In this document: positions 8,851 through 17,626 of the stretch, piece by piece
Layout: each line of letters opens with the position of its first letter
Position numbering within the stretch: the first letter of the stretch is position 1
Assembly (NCBI RefSeq): GCF_026239735.1
Contig: NZ_JAPIVT010000005.1
Location: 186,001 to 250,000 of the forward strand
Direction of reading: 5' to 3'
Origin: Pedobacter sp. MC2016-05
GTDB taxonomy: Bacteria; Bacteroidota; Bacteroidia; Sphingobacteriales; Sphingobacteriaceae
Length of the DNA: 64,000 nt
Notes under the pieces: model-generated
What the model was told of the DNA's origin: nothing
Database searches by the model: none
Seen by the model: the letters and a program-made list of their open reading frames with translations, nothing else
Translations under genes and position numbers: made by a program

Positions 8851-9441
8851 CTATTTACTTCTACCATTTGCTTTATTCCTATCTGGACGATCATTTTCTA
8901 TTCTTCTATCGTTGCCACGATTGGCATTTTGAGCTGTTCTTGAGTTTTGATTTATTTTTACAACAGTTTTTTGTGTACGATTTTGGCGATTGCAATTATT
9001 ACTCACCGCAACAGCTTTATAGTTGGGGTGGTTTTTCACCACATCATATTTACTATCGCGACTATCTCTAATCACCAATTGGCGGCCATTAAAGTTTTTA
9101 AATCTACTGTATTTAGCTACATAGACGTTATTTCTTAAATATGGTTTGGGTTCGTTTACAACAACTTTGTATGCTCGGTATAAGTTAAAATTTCTGAATT
9201 GACCTGGCAAACTGTTTGTCCAGACCCAATTGCCTTGATTCGAATAGATATATTGTTTGGATGGGACATTGTAATATGCATTGATATCCGGCAGGTAATA
9301 GTAATCTACATGATCATAACCTGTAGGCCCCCAAACTGGTTGTTGGCTAATATTAACGTTTAAATTAATTTGAGCTTTTGAATCATCTATGCTGAATAAT
9401 GAAACCATCAAAACTGCAGCAAATAAAATTAACTTTTTCAT
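8851..9441 (-). CDS. Small exported basic protein (tandem paralogue 3)
   Basis: This 196-residue protein has a signal peptide (MKKLILFAAVLMVSLFS, cleavage after DDSKA). The shared family core follows: QINLNVNISQQPVWG, then YYYLPDINAYYNVPSKQYIY, then LVIRDSRDSKYDVVK. Its tail is Asn/Arg/Lys-rich (about 150-196) and unlike the tails of the other two, so the core is conserved while tails diverge freely. No catalytic motif is visible. The position as first of three tandem copies on the same strand, each with its own terminator, suggests independent expression. A role at the cell envelope is likely from the signal peptide; beyond that I cannot say. Confidence 0.75.
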   Translation of the reverse strand: MKKLILFAAVLMVSLFSIDDSKAQINLNVNISQQPVWGPTGYDHVDYYYLPDINAYYNVPSKQYIYSNQGNWVWTNSLPGQFRNFNLYRAYKVVVNEPKPYLRNNVYVAKYSRFKNFNGRQLVIRDSRDSKYDVVKNHPNYKAVAVSNNCNRQNRTQKTVVKINQNSRTAQNANRGNDRRIENDRPDRNKANGRSK

Positions 9442-9544
9442 AATGTTTTTTAATTAAAGGTTCCTTGTGTGTGTTAATTATTGAAATAGACAAAAGCATT
9501 TTCGCGTAGTTTAATTGAGGCAATTCGTTTTAACATTCTTTAAC

Positions 9545-9552
9545 TATATTTG
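9545..9552 (+). promoter_or_regulatory. Candidate -7 promoter element for gatB
   Basis: TATATTTG fits the Bacteroidota -7 consensus TAnnTTTG and lies 34 bases before the gatB ATG. I do not see a well-placed -33 TTTG, so this is a half-match. Confidence 0.5.
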
Positions 9553-9586
9553 CCAGCTCAATAACATTTAAAGGCATCATTTATCT

Positions 9587-11044
9587 ATGGGTTTAGGGAC
9601 AACCGAAAACAATTACGAACTAGTTTCAGGACTGGAAATTCACGTTCAATTAAACACCAATACCAAAATATTCTCGGCCGATAGTGCATCTTTCGGGGCT
9701 TCGCCTAATCATAATATTTCAACTGTTTCATTGGCGTTACCGGGTGCTTTGCCTAAGCTAAATAAAGAGGTGGTAGCCAAAGCGGTTAGGATTGGCCTGG
9801 CCTTAAATTGTACAATCAATCAAACCAATCACTTTGATAGAAAAAATTATTTCTATGCCGACTTACCAAAAGGTTATCAAATTACACAGGACAATCAGCC
9901 AATCTGTGTACATGGCTTCCTTGAAGTTGAATTAGCTGATGGCTCAACGAAGAAAATAGGAATCAACAGAATCCATTTAGAAGAAGATGCAGGAAAAAGT
10001 ATTCACGATCAGGATGATAACTATTCTTTAGTTGATTTAAATCGTGCGGGAGTTCCTTTGATAGAAATTGTGACGGAGCCTGATATTCGTAGCGCCGAAG
10101 AAGCATCAGCACTGCTTACTGAAATTAGAAAGTTGGTCCGCCATTTAAATGTGAGTGATGGAAACATGGAGGAGGGGAGTTTGCGTTGCGATGCAAATAT
10201 TTCTATCCGACCGAATGGTTCCGCAGAATTTGGTACCCGTTGCGAAGTAAAAAACCTAAATTCTATGCGTAACGTACGTAGAGCAATGGATTTTGAATTT
10301 GGCAGACAAGTGGAGGTAATTGAGAATGGCGGCAAAATCATCCAAAGCACATTAAATTTTGATGCTGATAAAGGCACAACATCGCCAATGCGAACAAAAG
10401 AGGAGGCAAACGACTACCGGTATTTCGCTGATCCGGATTTGCAGCCTATTTTTATTTCTGATGATTGGCTGGCAGAAATCACATCGGCCATGCCCGCTTT
10501 ACCAAATGAAATTTCGAAGCAAATGGTTGCCGAATTTGGTATTACAAAAGCAGACGCAGCTTTATTTGCAGAGGATTTGGATCTGTTAAATTATTTTAAT
10601 GAAGCTTTACCAATTGTTAATACTAAAAAAACACTTATTAACTGGTTAATTGGCCCGGTTAGGGCTGTATTAAGCGAAAAGGGAATAACTATTAATGATT
10701 ATAATGTTAAACCAGAACAATTAGCTGCTGCAATTAATTTGGTAGATGATAAAAAGCTTACACAACAAATCGCCATTCAGCAATTATTACCGGCTATTGA
10801 AACGGAACCAAAAGCTGATGTGACTAAACTTGCACAATCATTAAATTTACTGATTTCAGAAAACAGCGATGAATTAGGTGCATTTATTGATGAAGTGTTA
10901 GCCAAATATCCACAACAAGTTGAGGCATATAAAAAAGGTAAAAAAGGCGTTTTAGGCTTGTTTGTTGGCGATGTAATGAAGTTGGCAAAAGGTAAAGCAG
11001 ATGCTAAAAAATTGAATGAATTAATACTAGAAAAATTAAAATAA
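9587..11044 (+). CDS. gatB: Asp-tRNA(Asn)/Glu-tRNA(Gln) amidotransferase subunit B
   Basis: The 485-residue protein is full length for GatB. It starts ELVSGLEIHVQLNTNTKIFS, the family's opening signature, and has the LDYNR-type segment as LVDLNRAGVPLIEIVTEPD with DYRYFADPDL later. The C-terminal third is the helical tail domain (YqeY-like) that binds tRNA; its last stretch is KGKADAKKLNELILEKL. GatB binds the misacylated tRNA and activates the Glu or Asp carboxyl group with ATP; GatA supplies ammonia and GatC links the two. GatA and GatC are not in this window, so the complex is encoded at separate loci. The stop overlaps the start of the next gene by one base (TAATG), which suggests co-transcription. 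Confidence 0.97.
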   Translation: MGLGTTENNYELVSGLEIHVQLNTNTKIFSADSASFGASPNHNISTVSLALPGALPKLNKEVVAKAVRIGLALNCTINQTNHFDRKNYFYADLPKGYQITQDNQPICVHGFLEVELADGSTKKIGINRIHLEEDAGKSIHDQDDNYSLVDLNRAGVPLIEIVTEPDIRSAEEASALLTEIRKLVRHLNVSDGNMEEGSLRCDANISIRPNGSAEFGTRCEVKNLNSMRNVRRAMDFEFGRQVEVIENGGKIIQSTLNFDADKGTTSPMRTKEEANDYRYFADPDLQPIFISDDWLAEITSAMPALPNEISKQMVAEFGITKADAALFAEDLDLLNYFNEALPIVNTKKTLINWLIGPVRAVLSEKGITINDYNVKPEQLAAAINLVDDKKLTQQIAIQQLLPAIETEPKADVTKLAQSLNLLISENSDELGAFIDEVLAKYPQQVEAYKKGKKGVLGLFVGDVMKLAKGKADAKKLNELILEKLK

Positions 11045-12156
11045 TGAGATTAAAAAATTTAAGTCTGATCGTATTAATTGCGATTGCTTTTACAGCATGT
11101 AAACCGAAAGATAGTTTTACAATTGACGGAACATTCCAGAACCCTGGAACAGAGAAGAAAGTTTTCCTATACGGGATGCAAAGCAGTCAAATGGTCGCCA
11201 TCGATTCGACTAATTTATCCGAAAAAGGCGAATTTAAATTTATTCGTAAAACTCCATCTGTAGATTTTTTCCGTGTTTCAATAGGCAATCATGAATTTAT
11301 GCTAATTGCCAAAAATGGTGATCAAATTAAATTAGAAGCTGATTTAACTGATAAATCAATGGCTTACAAAATATCTGGAGCCAATGAGGTTGAAAAACTA
11401 TCAGAGTTAAATACCATTCGAAATAATTTCTCAAAACAAGCTGAAAAGTTGCAGGCGGATTTTGAGGCTAAAGTGGCTACTCAACCACAAAACAGAGCTG
11501 CGATATTAGAGGAGATGAAGCCTCAGTATCAGTCGTATATTAATCAATTGAACACGCAGATCATCAAGTTTGCTAAAGACAATAAAGGTACGCTTGCTAG
11601 CTTTTACGCGATGAATACGCTTAGTCCGCAAGAATATGAGGCGGAACTTGTACAATTTGCAGATGAAGTTAAAGATGAAATTAAAGGTAATGCTACGGTA
11701 GATACTTTTGTAAAACAGATGGCGTTATTGAAGGCTGTTCAGGTTGGACAGGTGGCTCCAGATTTTACTATGAATACGGCCGACGGGAAAGCAATTAGTT
11801 TAGCAGATTATAAGGGTAAATATGTTCTTTTGGATTTTTGGGCTTCCTGGTGTCAACCATGTCGTCAGGAAAATCCGAATGTGGTAAAAGCTTACAATAA
11901 ATACAAAGTTAAAAACTTCGACATTTTAGGAATATCCCTAGATACTGATAAAGCTGCATGGTTAGGTGCTGTCAAGGCAGATGGTTTAGCCTGGAATCAG
12001 GTGTCTGAATTGAAAGATTTTAACGGAGAAACAGTTAAAAAATATCAGGTTCAGGCAATTCCTACTTCTTATATTATCGACCCGACAGGAAAGATTGCTG
12101 CTAAAAACCTCCGTGGAGAGGAGCTGGAAGCTTTTCTAGCTAAAACGTTACGTTAA
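11044..12156 (+). CDS. Thioredoxin-like lipoprotein with N-terminal DUF4369-type domain
   Basis: This 370-residue protein has a lipoprotein signal (lipobox ending FTAC, Cys19). The N-terminal part (about 25-120, FTIDGTFQNPGTEKKVFLYG) is a beta-rich DUF4369-like domain, followed by a helical linker (about 120-230). The C-terminal thioredoxin domain (about 234-370) carries the redox pair Cys270/Cys273 in FWASWCQPCRQENP and the cis-Pro near AIPTSYIID. It is probably a membrane-anchored periplasmic thiol:disulfide reductase of the TlpA/ResA kind, which are common in Bacteroidota. It overlaps the gatB stop codon by one base, which is likely an operon of convenience rather than shared function. Confidence 0.88.
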   Translation: MRLKNLSLIVLIAIAFTACKPKDSFTIDGTFQNPGTEKKVFLYGMQSSQMVAIDSTNLSEKGEFKFIRKTPSVDFFRVSIGNHEFMLIAKNGDQIKLEADLTDKSMAYKISGANEVEKLSELNTIRNNFSKQAEKLQADFEAKVATQPQNRAAILEEMKPQYQSYINQLNTQIIKFAKDNKGTLASFYAMNTLSPQEYEAELVQFADEVKDEIKGNATVDTFVKQMALLKAVQVGQVAPDFTMNTADGKAISLADYKGKYVLLDFWASWCQPCRQENPNVVKAYNKYKVKNFDILGISLDTDKAAWLGAVKADGLAWNQVSELKDFNGETVKKYQVQAIPTSYIIDPTGKIAAKNLRGEELEAFLAKTLR

Positions 12157-12259
12157 AAGAAACTAAATGTTAAACTAATTTGAGTCGTTAACAATTTATT
12201 AACTTAGGCTTAACTAGAAATTACATCAGAGACAGTACTTTCGTAACAAATATTTAACT

Positions 12260-12949
12260 ATGAACAACGCAGGTCAGAAAATATTAATTGTTGATGATGA
12301 ACCAGATATTCTGGAACTGATTGAGTACAACCTAAAAAAAGAAGGTTACCAGGTTTTTACCGCTACTAATGGTCAGGAAGGAATTACTGTTGCTAAAAAA
12401 GTTCATCCAGATTTAATCATTTTAGATATCATGATGCCTAAAATGGATGGAATTGAGGCTTGCAGACTGATGAGGGCAATTCCAGAGTTTAAAAACACTT
12501 TTATGGTTTTCTTAACTGCCAGAAGTGAGGAATATTCAGAAATTGCGGGTTTTAATGTAGGTGCCGATGATTATATTGCAAAACCAATCAAACCTCGGGC
12601 TTTAGTAAGTCGCATTAATGCAATTTTAAGAAGGAACACAGGAACTGAAGAAGTATCAGAAAACAAATTAGAAATTGGCGATTTAGTGATCGACCGTGAA
12701 GCTTATTTAGTTTTTCAAGGCGGAAATAAAGTTGTTCTTGCCAAAAAAGAATTTGAGTTATTATATCTCTTGGCCTCTAAACCTGGTAAGGTTTACACCC
12801 GTGAATCAATCCTTAAAAATATTTGGGAAGATTCTGTTGTGGTTACCAATAGAACCATTGATGTTCACATCCGCAAACTTCGCGAAAAATTAGGCGAAAC
12901 TTATGTATCAACTGTAAAAGGTGTTGGTTATAAGTTCGAGCTTTCTTAA
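12260..12949 (+). CDS. OmpR/PhoB-family response regulator
   Basis: This 229-residue regulator has a receiver domain (about 7-122) with the acidic pair Asp12/Asp13 (LIVDDEPD), phospho-acceptor Asp56 (LIILDIMMPKMDG), Thr86 and Lys108 (YIAKPIKP). The C-terminal winged-helix domain (about 130-229) has the usual recognition end (TNRTIDVHIRKLREKLG, TVKGVGYKFE). No sensor kinase gene lies beside it here, so its partner must be elsewhere. It starts 103 bases after the TlpA-like gene, with a promoter-like TACTTTCG at the end of an AT-rich stretch, so it probably has its own transcript. PhoB-like proteins often answer to phosphate, but nothing here shows which signal it serves. Confidence 0.9.
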   Translation: MNNAGQKILIVDDEPDILELIEYNLKKEGYQVFTATNGQEGITVAKKVHPDLIILDIMMPKMDGIEACRLMRAIPEFKNTFMVFLTARSEEYSEIAGFNVGADDYIAKPIKPRALVSRINAILRRNTGTEEVSENKLEIGDLVIDREAYLVFQGGNKVVLAKKEFELLYLLASKPGKVYTRESILKNIWEDSVVVTNRTIDVHIRKLREKLGETYVSTVKGVGYKFELS

Positions 12950-12956
12950 TAAAATA

Positions 12957-13156
12957 TTAACCATAGATGGACACAGATTAACACAGATTCTTGCTGGTGA
13001 TTAATCTGTGTCTTTTTGTTTGCATCATTTTGAGGCATGAAGCAATTATACCCTGCACTTACTAATCCAGAGCATTAAGATTACTCCATTACTGGCTATA
13101 AGGTGAAGTTTAATACGGCTTCCTTATCCGGGTTTATCCTTTTTATCTGTGGTTAA
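12957..13156 (+). repeat. 200-base element with inverted ends (dispersed repeat A, copy 1)
   Basis: The segment starts TTAACCATAGAT and ends ATCTGTGGTTAA, so the ends are near-perfect inverted repeats. Inside the left end it has ACACAGATTAACACAGATT and later AATCTGTGTC. The right end TTTTTATCTGTGGTTAA recurs at 18541-18558 and, with changes, at 23383-23397. It contains no ORF worth calling. This looks like a small non-coding dispersed repeat. Confidence 0.6.
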
Positions 13157-13182
13157 ATTCTGAACCAATAAAATAAAATCCG

Positions 13183-13190
13183 TATTTTTG
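13183..13190 (+). promoter_or_regulatory. Candidate -7 promoter element for the RluA-type gene
   Basis: TATTTTTG fits TAnnTTTG and is followed by CGGCTCA, a common downstream context in this group. It lies 22 bases before the TTG start, so the mRNA leader would be only about 15 bases. Confidence 0.55.
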
Positions 13191-13212
13191 CGGCTCATTA
13201 ATAGCACACAGT

Positions 13213-13935
13213 TTGAAGTACCCGAATTTTAAAGACCTTATTCTTTTTGAAGACAACGATTTTATTGTAATCAATAAACCACCATTTTTAGCCTCTCTCG
13301 ATGAAAGAGGTGGTTCTGGGGAAACTAATGTATTGCGTTTGGCTAAACAATATAGCGATGATGCACAGGTTTGTCACCGTTTAGATAAGGAAACTTCTGG
13401 TGCTTTGATTATTGCTAAAAATCCTGAAGCCTATCGCCATGCATCCATGCAATTCGAACGCAGGAAAGTTGACAAAACCTACCATGCAGTAGTTGATGGC
13501 CACGTAATATTCGACAAGTTATTGGTTGATCTACCTATTCTGAATGATGGAAATAAAAACGTAACCATCGACAGAGCAGAAGGAAAAAGAGCAGAGACTG
13601 TGTTCGATTCATTAAAATATTATAAACATTATACGTTAGTAGAATGTAAACCGATTACCGGTCGTATGCACCAAATCCGTATCCACCTGGCTACGCAACG
13701 TGCTGCTATCGTGGGTGATGACATGTACAAAGGAAAACCTGTATTTTTATCATCAATTAAAAGAGGCTATAGATTATCAAAAGGTGAGGAGGAGCAACCG
13801 ATTATGAAACGTTTTGCGCTCCATGCCCGACATTTAATTTTTAAAGGTTTAGATGATAAAGACATTGTAATCGATGCACCTTATCCGAAAGATTTTGCCA
13901 CATTAATCAAACAGCTGGATAAATTTGACGCTTAA
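13213..13935 (+). CDS. RluA-family 23S rRNA/tRNA pseudouridine synthase
   Basis: This 240-residue enzyme converts uridine to pseudouridine in structured RNA. The catalytic Asp58 is in the motif CHRLDKETSG; later blocks are DKTYHAVVDG and CKPITGRMHQIRIHLA, typical of RluA/RluC/RluD. There is no N-terminal S4 domain, which points to a short RluA-like form. The start is TTG (protein start KYPNFKDLI); no ATG or GTG exists between it and the in-frame stop at 13174, so TTG is the best choice. Target position in rRNA or tRNA cannot be told from sequence. The ClC gene follows after 26 bases on the same strand. Confidence 0.9.
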   Translation: MKYPNFKDLILFEDNDFIVINKPPFLASLDERGGSGETNVLRLAKQYSDDAQVCHRLDKETSGALIIAKNPEAYRHASMQFERRKVDKTYHAVVDGHVIFDKLLVDLPILNDGNKNVTIDRAEGKRAETVFDSLKYYKHYTLVECKPITGRMHQIRIHLATQRAAIVGDDMYKGKPVFLSSIKRGYRLSKGEEEQPIMKRFALHARHLIFKGLDDKDIVIDAPYPKDFATLIKQLDKFDA

Positions 13936-13961
13936 AATCAATAACCAGAAAATATAATAAC

Positions 13962-15752
13962 ATGTATATCAGATTTGTAAATTACCTTGATAAGATTAAC
14001 CAATATAGAAAGTCAAAAATATCAAACCGTAATTTCCTAATCATACTTGCTGTTATTGTTGGTATTCTCGCTGGTCTGGCGGCCGCGGCGTTAAAGAGTT
14101 TAACACACCATATCGAAGAGTTTCTTCAATCAGACTGGCACTGGAAATATAAGTACTACTTATATTTCATTTTTCCGATGATTGGAATCCTGTTAACTGT
14201 TTTATACATCAAATATTTCATCAGAAAAAGCAAGTTTGAAACTGGCTTAACCCCGTTGCTCTACGCTATCTCCAAAAAATCAAGCAGGATAGAGGCGCAT
14301 AATATTTATTCTCAAATCATCACTGCTGCAGTAACGGTAGGTTTCGGTGGATCAACAGGCTTAGAGGCACCAATTGTTACTAGTGGCTCGGCAATTGGAT
14401 CTAACTTAGCACGTGTTTTAGGTTTATCCTATCGGGAAATTACCATGCTTGTGGCTTGTGGAGCGGCAGCCGGTATTGCCGGCGCTTTTAATAGTCCTGT
14501 TGCCGGAATCGTATTCGCAATCGAAATATTACTTCCTGAATTCACCATACCGGCGTTTATCCCATTGTTGTTGTCGGCTGCAACCGCCGCAGTAGTTGCA
14601 CGTATATTTTACACCCAACAGTTATTTTTCCTGGTAACAGAGGGATGGCAAATTAACGCCTTATTTTACTATGTACTTTTGGCTGGATTAATTGGTTTGT
14701 TTTCAATTTATTTTACCAAGGCAAACTATGCTGTTAAAGGCCTTTTTTATAAAATTAAACATCCTTATACCAAAGTTATTATTGGTGGTTTGATGTTAGG
14801 GGCGCTAGTTTTTCTTTTCCCAACGCTTTATGGTGAAGGCTACATTACCATTAAAGGCCTCTTGAAAGGCGACTATTTAACGGTAATTAACAACAGTATC
14901 TTTTCCGATTACAGCAGCATTCCGGCAGTGGTTATACTTTTCACAATTGTAACCATATTTATGAAATCGATTGCTACCCTGGTTACTTTGGGTGCAGGAG
15001 GCAACGGGGGTACTTTTGCGCCGAGTTTAATCATGGGGGGATTAATTGGTTTTATTTTCGCTTACATGGTCAACTTATCGGGAATTGCCCATTTGAACGT
15101 TTCGAATTTCATAGTTGCAGGTATGGCAGCTGCTTTGGGAGCGATCATGCATGCACCATTAACAGGCATTTTTCTGATTGCCGAAATTACCGGGGGTTAT
15201 ATATTAATGGTCCCCTTAATGATAACTACTGCGATTTCCTATGCTATTAACCGTAGTGCGCAGAAACATTCTATCTATACGAAGGTATTAGCGGATAAAG
15301 GCGAACTGTTATCACACGAAGATAAAGACACAACAGTTTTGAATCAGATGAAACTAAAATATCTGATAGAGAAAAATTATCCTGCTCTCTATCTTAATGA
15401 TTTAATTTCCATGAAGATGAACGAAATTGTTCAGTCGCATAAAAATATTTGTGCAGTTATTGATGAGTTAGGAGATTTTAAAGGGATTATCTACGTGGAA
15501 GAAATTTTCGGAGAGATGATTAAAGAGGAGCAGAAGGAAAGCCTGACTGTTTCACACTTAGTTCAGCAAGCTCCACTTACCATTAATATTGCTGATGATT
15601 TGAAAACAGTTCTGAAGAAAATGGAACAAGAAAATGCGTGGATTTTGCCGGTGATCAATAACGAAAACCAATATCAGGGTTTCGTTTCTAAAACAGCAAT
15701 TTTCAATAAATACAGGGCTTTATTGATGAGACAGAATGATTATATGGGTTAA
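13962..15752 (+). CDS. ClC-family chloride channel/transporter with C-terminal CBS pair
   Basis: This 596-residue protein has about 10-12 membrane helices (25-440) and two CBS domains (about 445-590). ClC signatures are visible: STGLEAP carrying the gating glutamate Glu135 (ClC-ec1 Glu148) and GGNGGTFAPSL for the third anion-binding segment. The first anion-binding loop reads ETGLTP instead of the usual GSGIP. The position that matches the proton glutamate of H+/Cl- exchangers (ClC-ec1 Glu203) is Ile189, in VFAIEILLPEF. This suggests passive channel-like or altered coupling; it is an inference from a hand alignment. CBS domains suggest nucleotide sensing. A hairpin with a T-run follows the stop. 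Confidence 0.92.
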   Translation: MYIRFVNYLDKINQYRKSKISNRNFLIILAVIVGILAGLAAAALKSLTHHIEEFLQSDWHWKYKYYLYFIFPMIGILLTVLYIKYFIRKSKFETGLTPLLYAISKKSSRIEAHNIYSQIITAAVTVGFGGSTGLEAPIVTSGSAIGSNLARVLGLSYREITMLVACGAAAGIAGAFNSPVAGIVFAIEILLPEFTIPAFIPLLLSAATAAVVARIFYTQQLFFLVTEGWQINALFYYVLLAGLIGLFSIYFTKANYAVKGLFYKIKHPYTKVIIGGLMLGALVFLFPTLYGEGYITIKGLLKGDYLTVINNSIFSDYSSIPAVVILFTIVTIFMKSIATLVTLGAGGNGGTFAPSLIMGGLIGFIFAYMVNLSGIAHLNVSNFIVAGMAAALGAIMHAPLTGIFLIAEITGGYILMVPLMITTAISYAINRSAQKHSIYTKVLADKGELLSHEDKDTTVLNQMKLKYLIEKNYPALYLNDLISMKMNEIVQSHKNICAVIDELGDFKGIIYVEEIFGEMIKEEQKESLTVSHLVQQAPLTINIADDLKTVLKKMEQENAWILPVINNENQYQGFVSKTAIFNKYRALLMRQNDYMG

Positions 15753-15757
15753 TTTAA

Positions 15758-15808
15758 GTTGTAAGTTTTAAGCCCTAAAGCTCATCACTTACAACCTATA
15801 ATTTTTTG
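15758..15808 (+). terminator. Hairpin terminator after the ClC gene
   Basis: GTTGTAAG (15758-15765) pairs with CTTACAAC (15788-15795), followed by CTATAATTTTTTG. It lies between two convergent genes and may serve both. Confidence 0.55.
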
Positions 15809-15810
15809 AA

Positions 15811-17214
15811 TTATTCTCTCTTCAAACCAAATTTTTCAATCTTGCTATATAAATGACTTCTTTGAATATCGATTTCATCCGCAGTTTTTGATACGTTCCA
15901 ATTGTTTTTTTCCAGTTTAAATTTGATAAATTCCTTCTCCGCATGATCTTTATAATCTTGGAAATTATTAAAGCTATCGAAAGAAGAAGACATCCCTGAA
16001 CCATTCGCAGAACTAGCAATTTGTGTACTTGTTGCCGCACCAATGTTCGTTCCGCCGCCTGGATTGGCGAAAGCACGTACATCATTTTCGGTAATCACCT
16101 TATCACTCAAAATAATCAAACGCTCAATCATATTGTGTAACTCACGAACATTACCTGTCCAGGGCAAAGCTTGTAATGCCGCCATACCTCCTTCGTTAAT
16201 TTTTTTAACAGGCATGCCATAGTCATTGCAAATACTTTCCAGAAAATTCTGTGCAATCACTGGAATATCATCGGTACGTTCTGTTAAGTGAGGCACGTGG
16301 ATGTTGATTACATTCAAACGGTGGTACAAATCCATACGGAAATTGCCGTCTTCAATCTCTTTTAATAAATCTTTATTGGTTGCCGCTAAAACACGAACAT
16401 TGACTTCGATTTCCTTTTCGCCACCAACACGAGAAATCTTATGCTCCTGTAAAGCACGAAGCACTTTAGCTTGTGCAGAAAGGCTCATGTCGCCAATTTC
16501 ATCTAAAAATAATGTTCCGCCATTTGCCAGTTCGAATTTACCAATACGTTGTTTAACAGCCGAAGTAAATGAACCTTTTTCGTGGCCAAACAACTCACTT
16601 TCAATTAATTCTGATGGAATTGCAGCGCAGTTCACCTCAATTAGCGGGCTATCAGCACGATTTGATTTTTCATGTAGCCAACGGGCAACCAGTTCTTTAC
16701 CACTACCATTTGCACCTGTAATTAAAACTCGTGCTTCAGTAGGGGCAACTCGTTCAATCGTTTCTTTAATCTTTGAGATACTTTCAGATTCACCTAAAAT
16801 TTCGCGGGTTTTACTTGCTTTACGCTTTAAAACTTTTGTTTCAGTAACTAAATTTCCACGATCTAAACCATTACGAACGGTAATTAGTAAACGATTTAGA
16901 TCTGGTGGTTTCGAAATGAAATCGAAGGCACCTTTTTTACTGGCCTCAATGGCTGTTTCTACAGTTCCGTGACCAGAAATCATGATGAAAGGTAAGTCTG
17001 GTTTGATGATTTGTGCCTGTTCAAGCACTTCCATACCGTCCATTTTATTCATCTTGATATCGCAAAGAACCAAGTCGAAATTGGTTTTCTTGATCATTTC
17101 AAGGCCGTCGATACCATTATCGATATCTTCAACATCGTAATTTTCGTATTCTAAGATTTCGCGTAGGGTGCTTCGAATTGCCCGCTCATCATCAATAATT
17201 AATAGTTTGGCCAT
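15811..17214 (-). CDS. Sigma-54-dependent response regulator (NtrC family)
   Basis: This 467-residue activator has a receiver domain (3-120) with Asp9, Asp10, phospho-acceptor Asp52 and Lys102, an AAA+ domain (about 137-370) and a Fis-type helix-turn-helix (about 425-467). Walker A is GANGSGKE (167-174) and Walker B ends FLDEIGD. The sigma-54-contacting loop, usually GAFTGA, reads GSFTSA (214-219). A Gly/Ser/Asn-rich linker of about 35 residues separates AAA+ and DNA-binding parts. It would open promoters bound by sigma-54 RNA polymerase when phosphorylated; its kinase is not nearby. The upstream region holds two palindromes that could be autoregulatory sites. Confidence 0.93.
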   Translation of the reverse strand: MAKLLIIDDERAIRSTLREILEYENYDVEDIDNGIDGLEMIKKTNFDLVLCDIKMNKMDGMEVLEQAQIIKPDLPFIMISGHGTVETAIEASKKGAFDFISKPPDLNRLLITVRNGLDRGNLVTETKVLKRKASKTREILGESESISKIKETIERVAPTEARVLITGANGSGKELVARWLHEKSNRADSPLIEVNCAAIPSELIESELFGHEKGSFTSAVKQRIGKFELANGGTLFLDEIGDMSLSAQAKVLRALQEHKISRVGGEKEIEVNVRVLAATNKDLLKEIEDGNFRMDLYHRLNVINIHVPHLTERTDDIPVIAQNFLESICNDYGMPVKKINEGGMAALQALPWTGNVRELHNMIERLIILSDKVITENDVRAFANPGGGTNIGAATSTQIASSANGSGMSSSFDSFNNFQDYKDHAEKEFIKFKLEKNNWNVSKTADEIDIQRSHLYSKIEKFGLKRE

Positions 17215-17325
17215 TTGGTATTCTTATTCTAATTGAAGTGCTAATATATAATTTTAAATTTATGTATAGTTTATTATACATTCAATTTAGCCTATAAACG
17301 AGAAATAGTGAAAAAGGTTTTAAGT

Positions 17326-17392
17326 TTTTTAGCGGAAAATAGTAGGTAGTATTTGATTGGATTATCCAATCAAATTATACTTTTTAGCGGAA
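17326..17392. repeat. 11-base-pair palindrome between 12-base direct repeats
   Basis: ATTTGATTGGA, TTA, TCCAATCAAAT (17351-17375) is a perfect inverted repeat. It is bracketed by two identical 12-base direct repeats TTTTTAGCGGAA at 17326-17337 and 17381-17392. The rest of the 412-base gap 17215-17626 holds a second palindrome, ATGTATA/TATACAT at 17262-17281, about 50 bases before the sigma-54 activator start, and an uninformative AT-rich stretch with CGTGAATTTCGTGTCTCCG (17525-17543), which resembles dispersed Bacteroidota repeats. No gene is visible there. Confidence 0.6.
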
Positions 17393-17626
17393 GATAAATA
17401 TGAAGATTGTCACTTCCATCAAGTTATTAACGCAATGCTGTCTAGTAAACAGCGAATTCTAACTCAATAACCTATCACCCTGGATTAAATAAGCTTTTGT
17501 ATTATACAATTGGTAGTATTTTTCCGTGAATTTCGTGTCTCCGTGGCAACCGATAAAAATTGATGATAGAAAAGTTTGAGTTTTGGGGCATCACCTTGAA
17601 TAATTTGCTTTTAAAAACAAAAAAAA

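Noticed and set aside
16301..16972. 223-codon open frame on the plus strand
   Set aside because: It is antisense to the AAA+ domain of the sigma-54 activator, whose motifs are complete; the long frame follows from its codon use.
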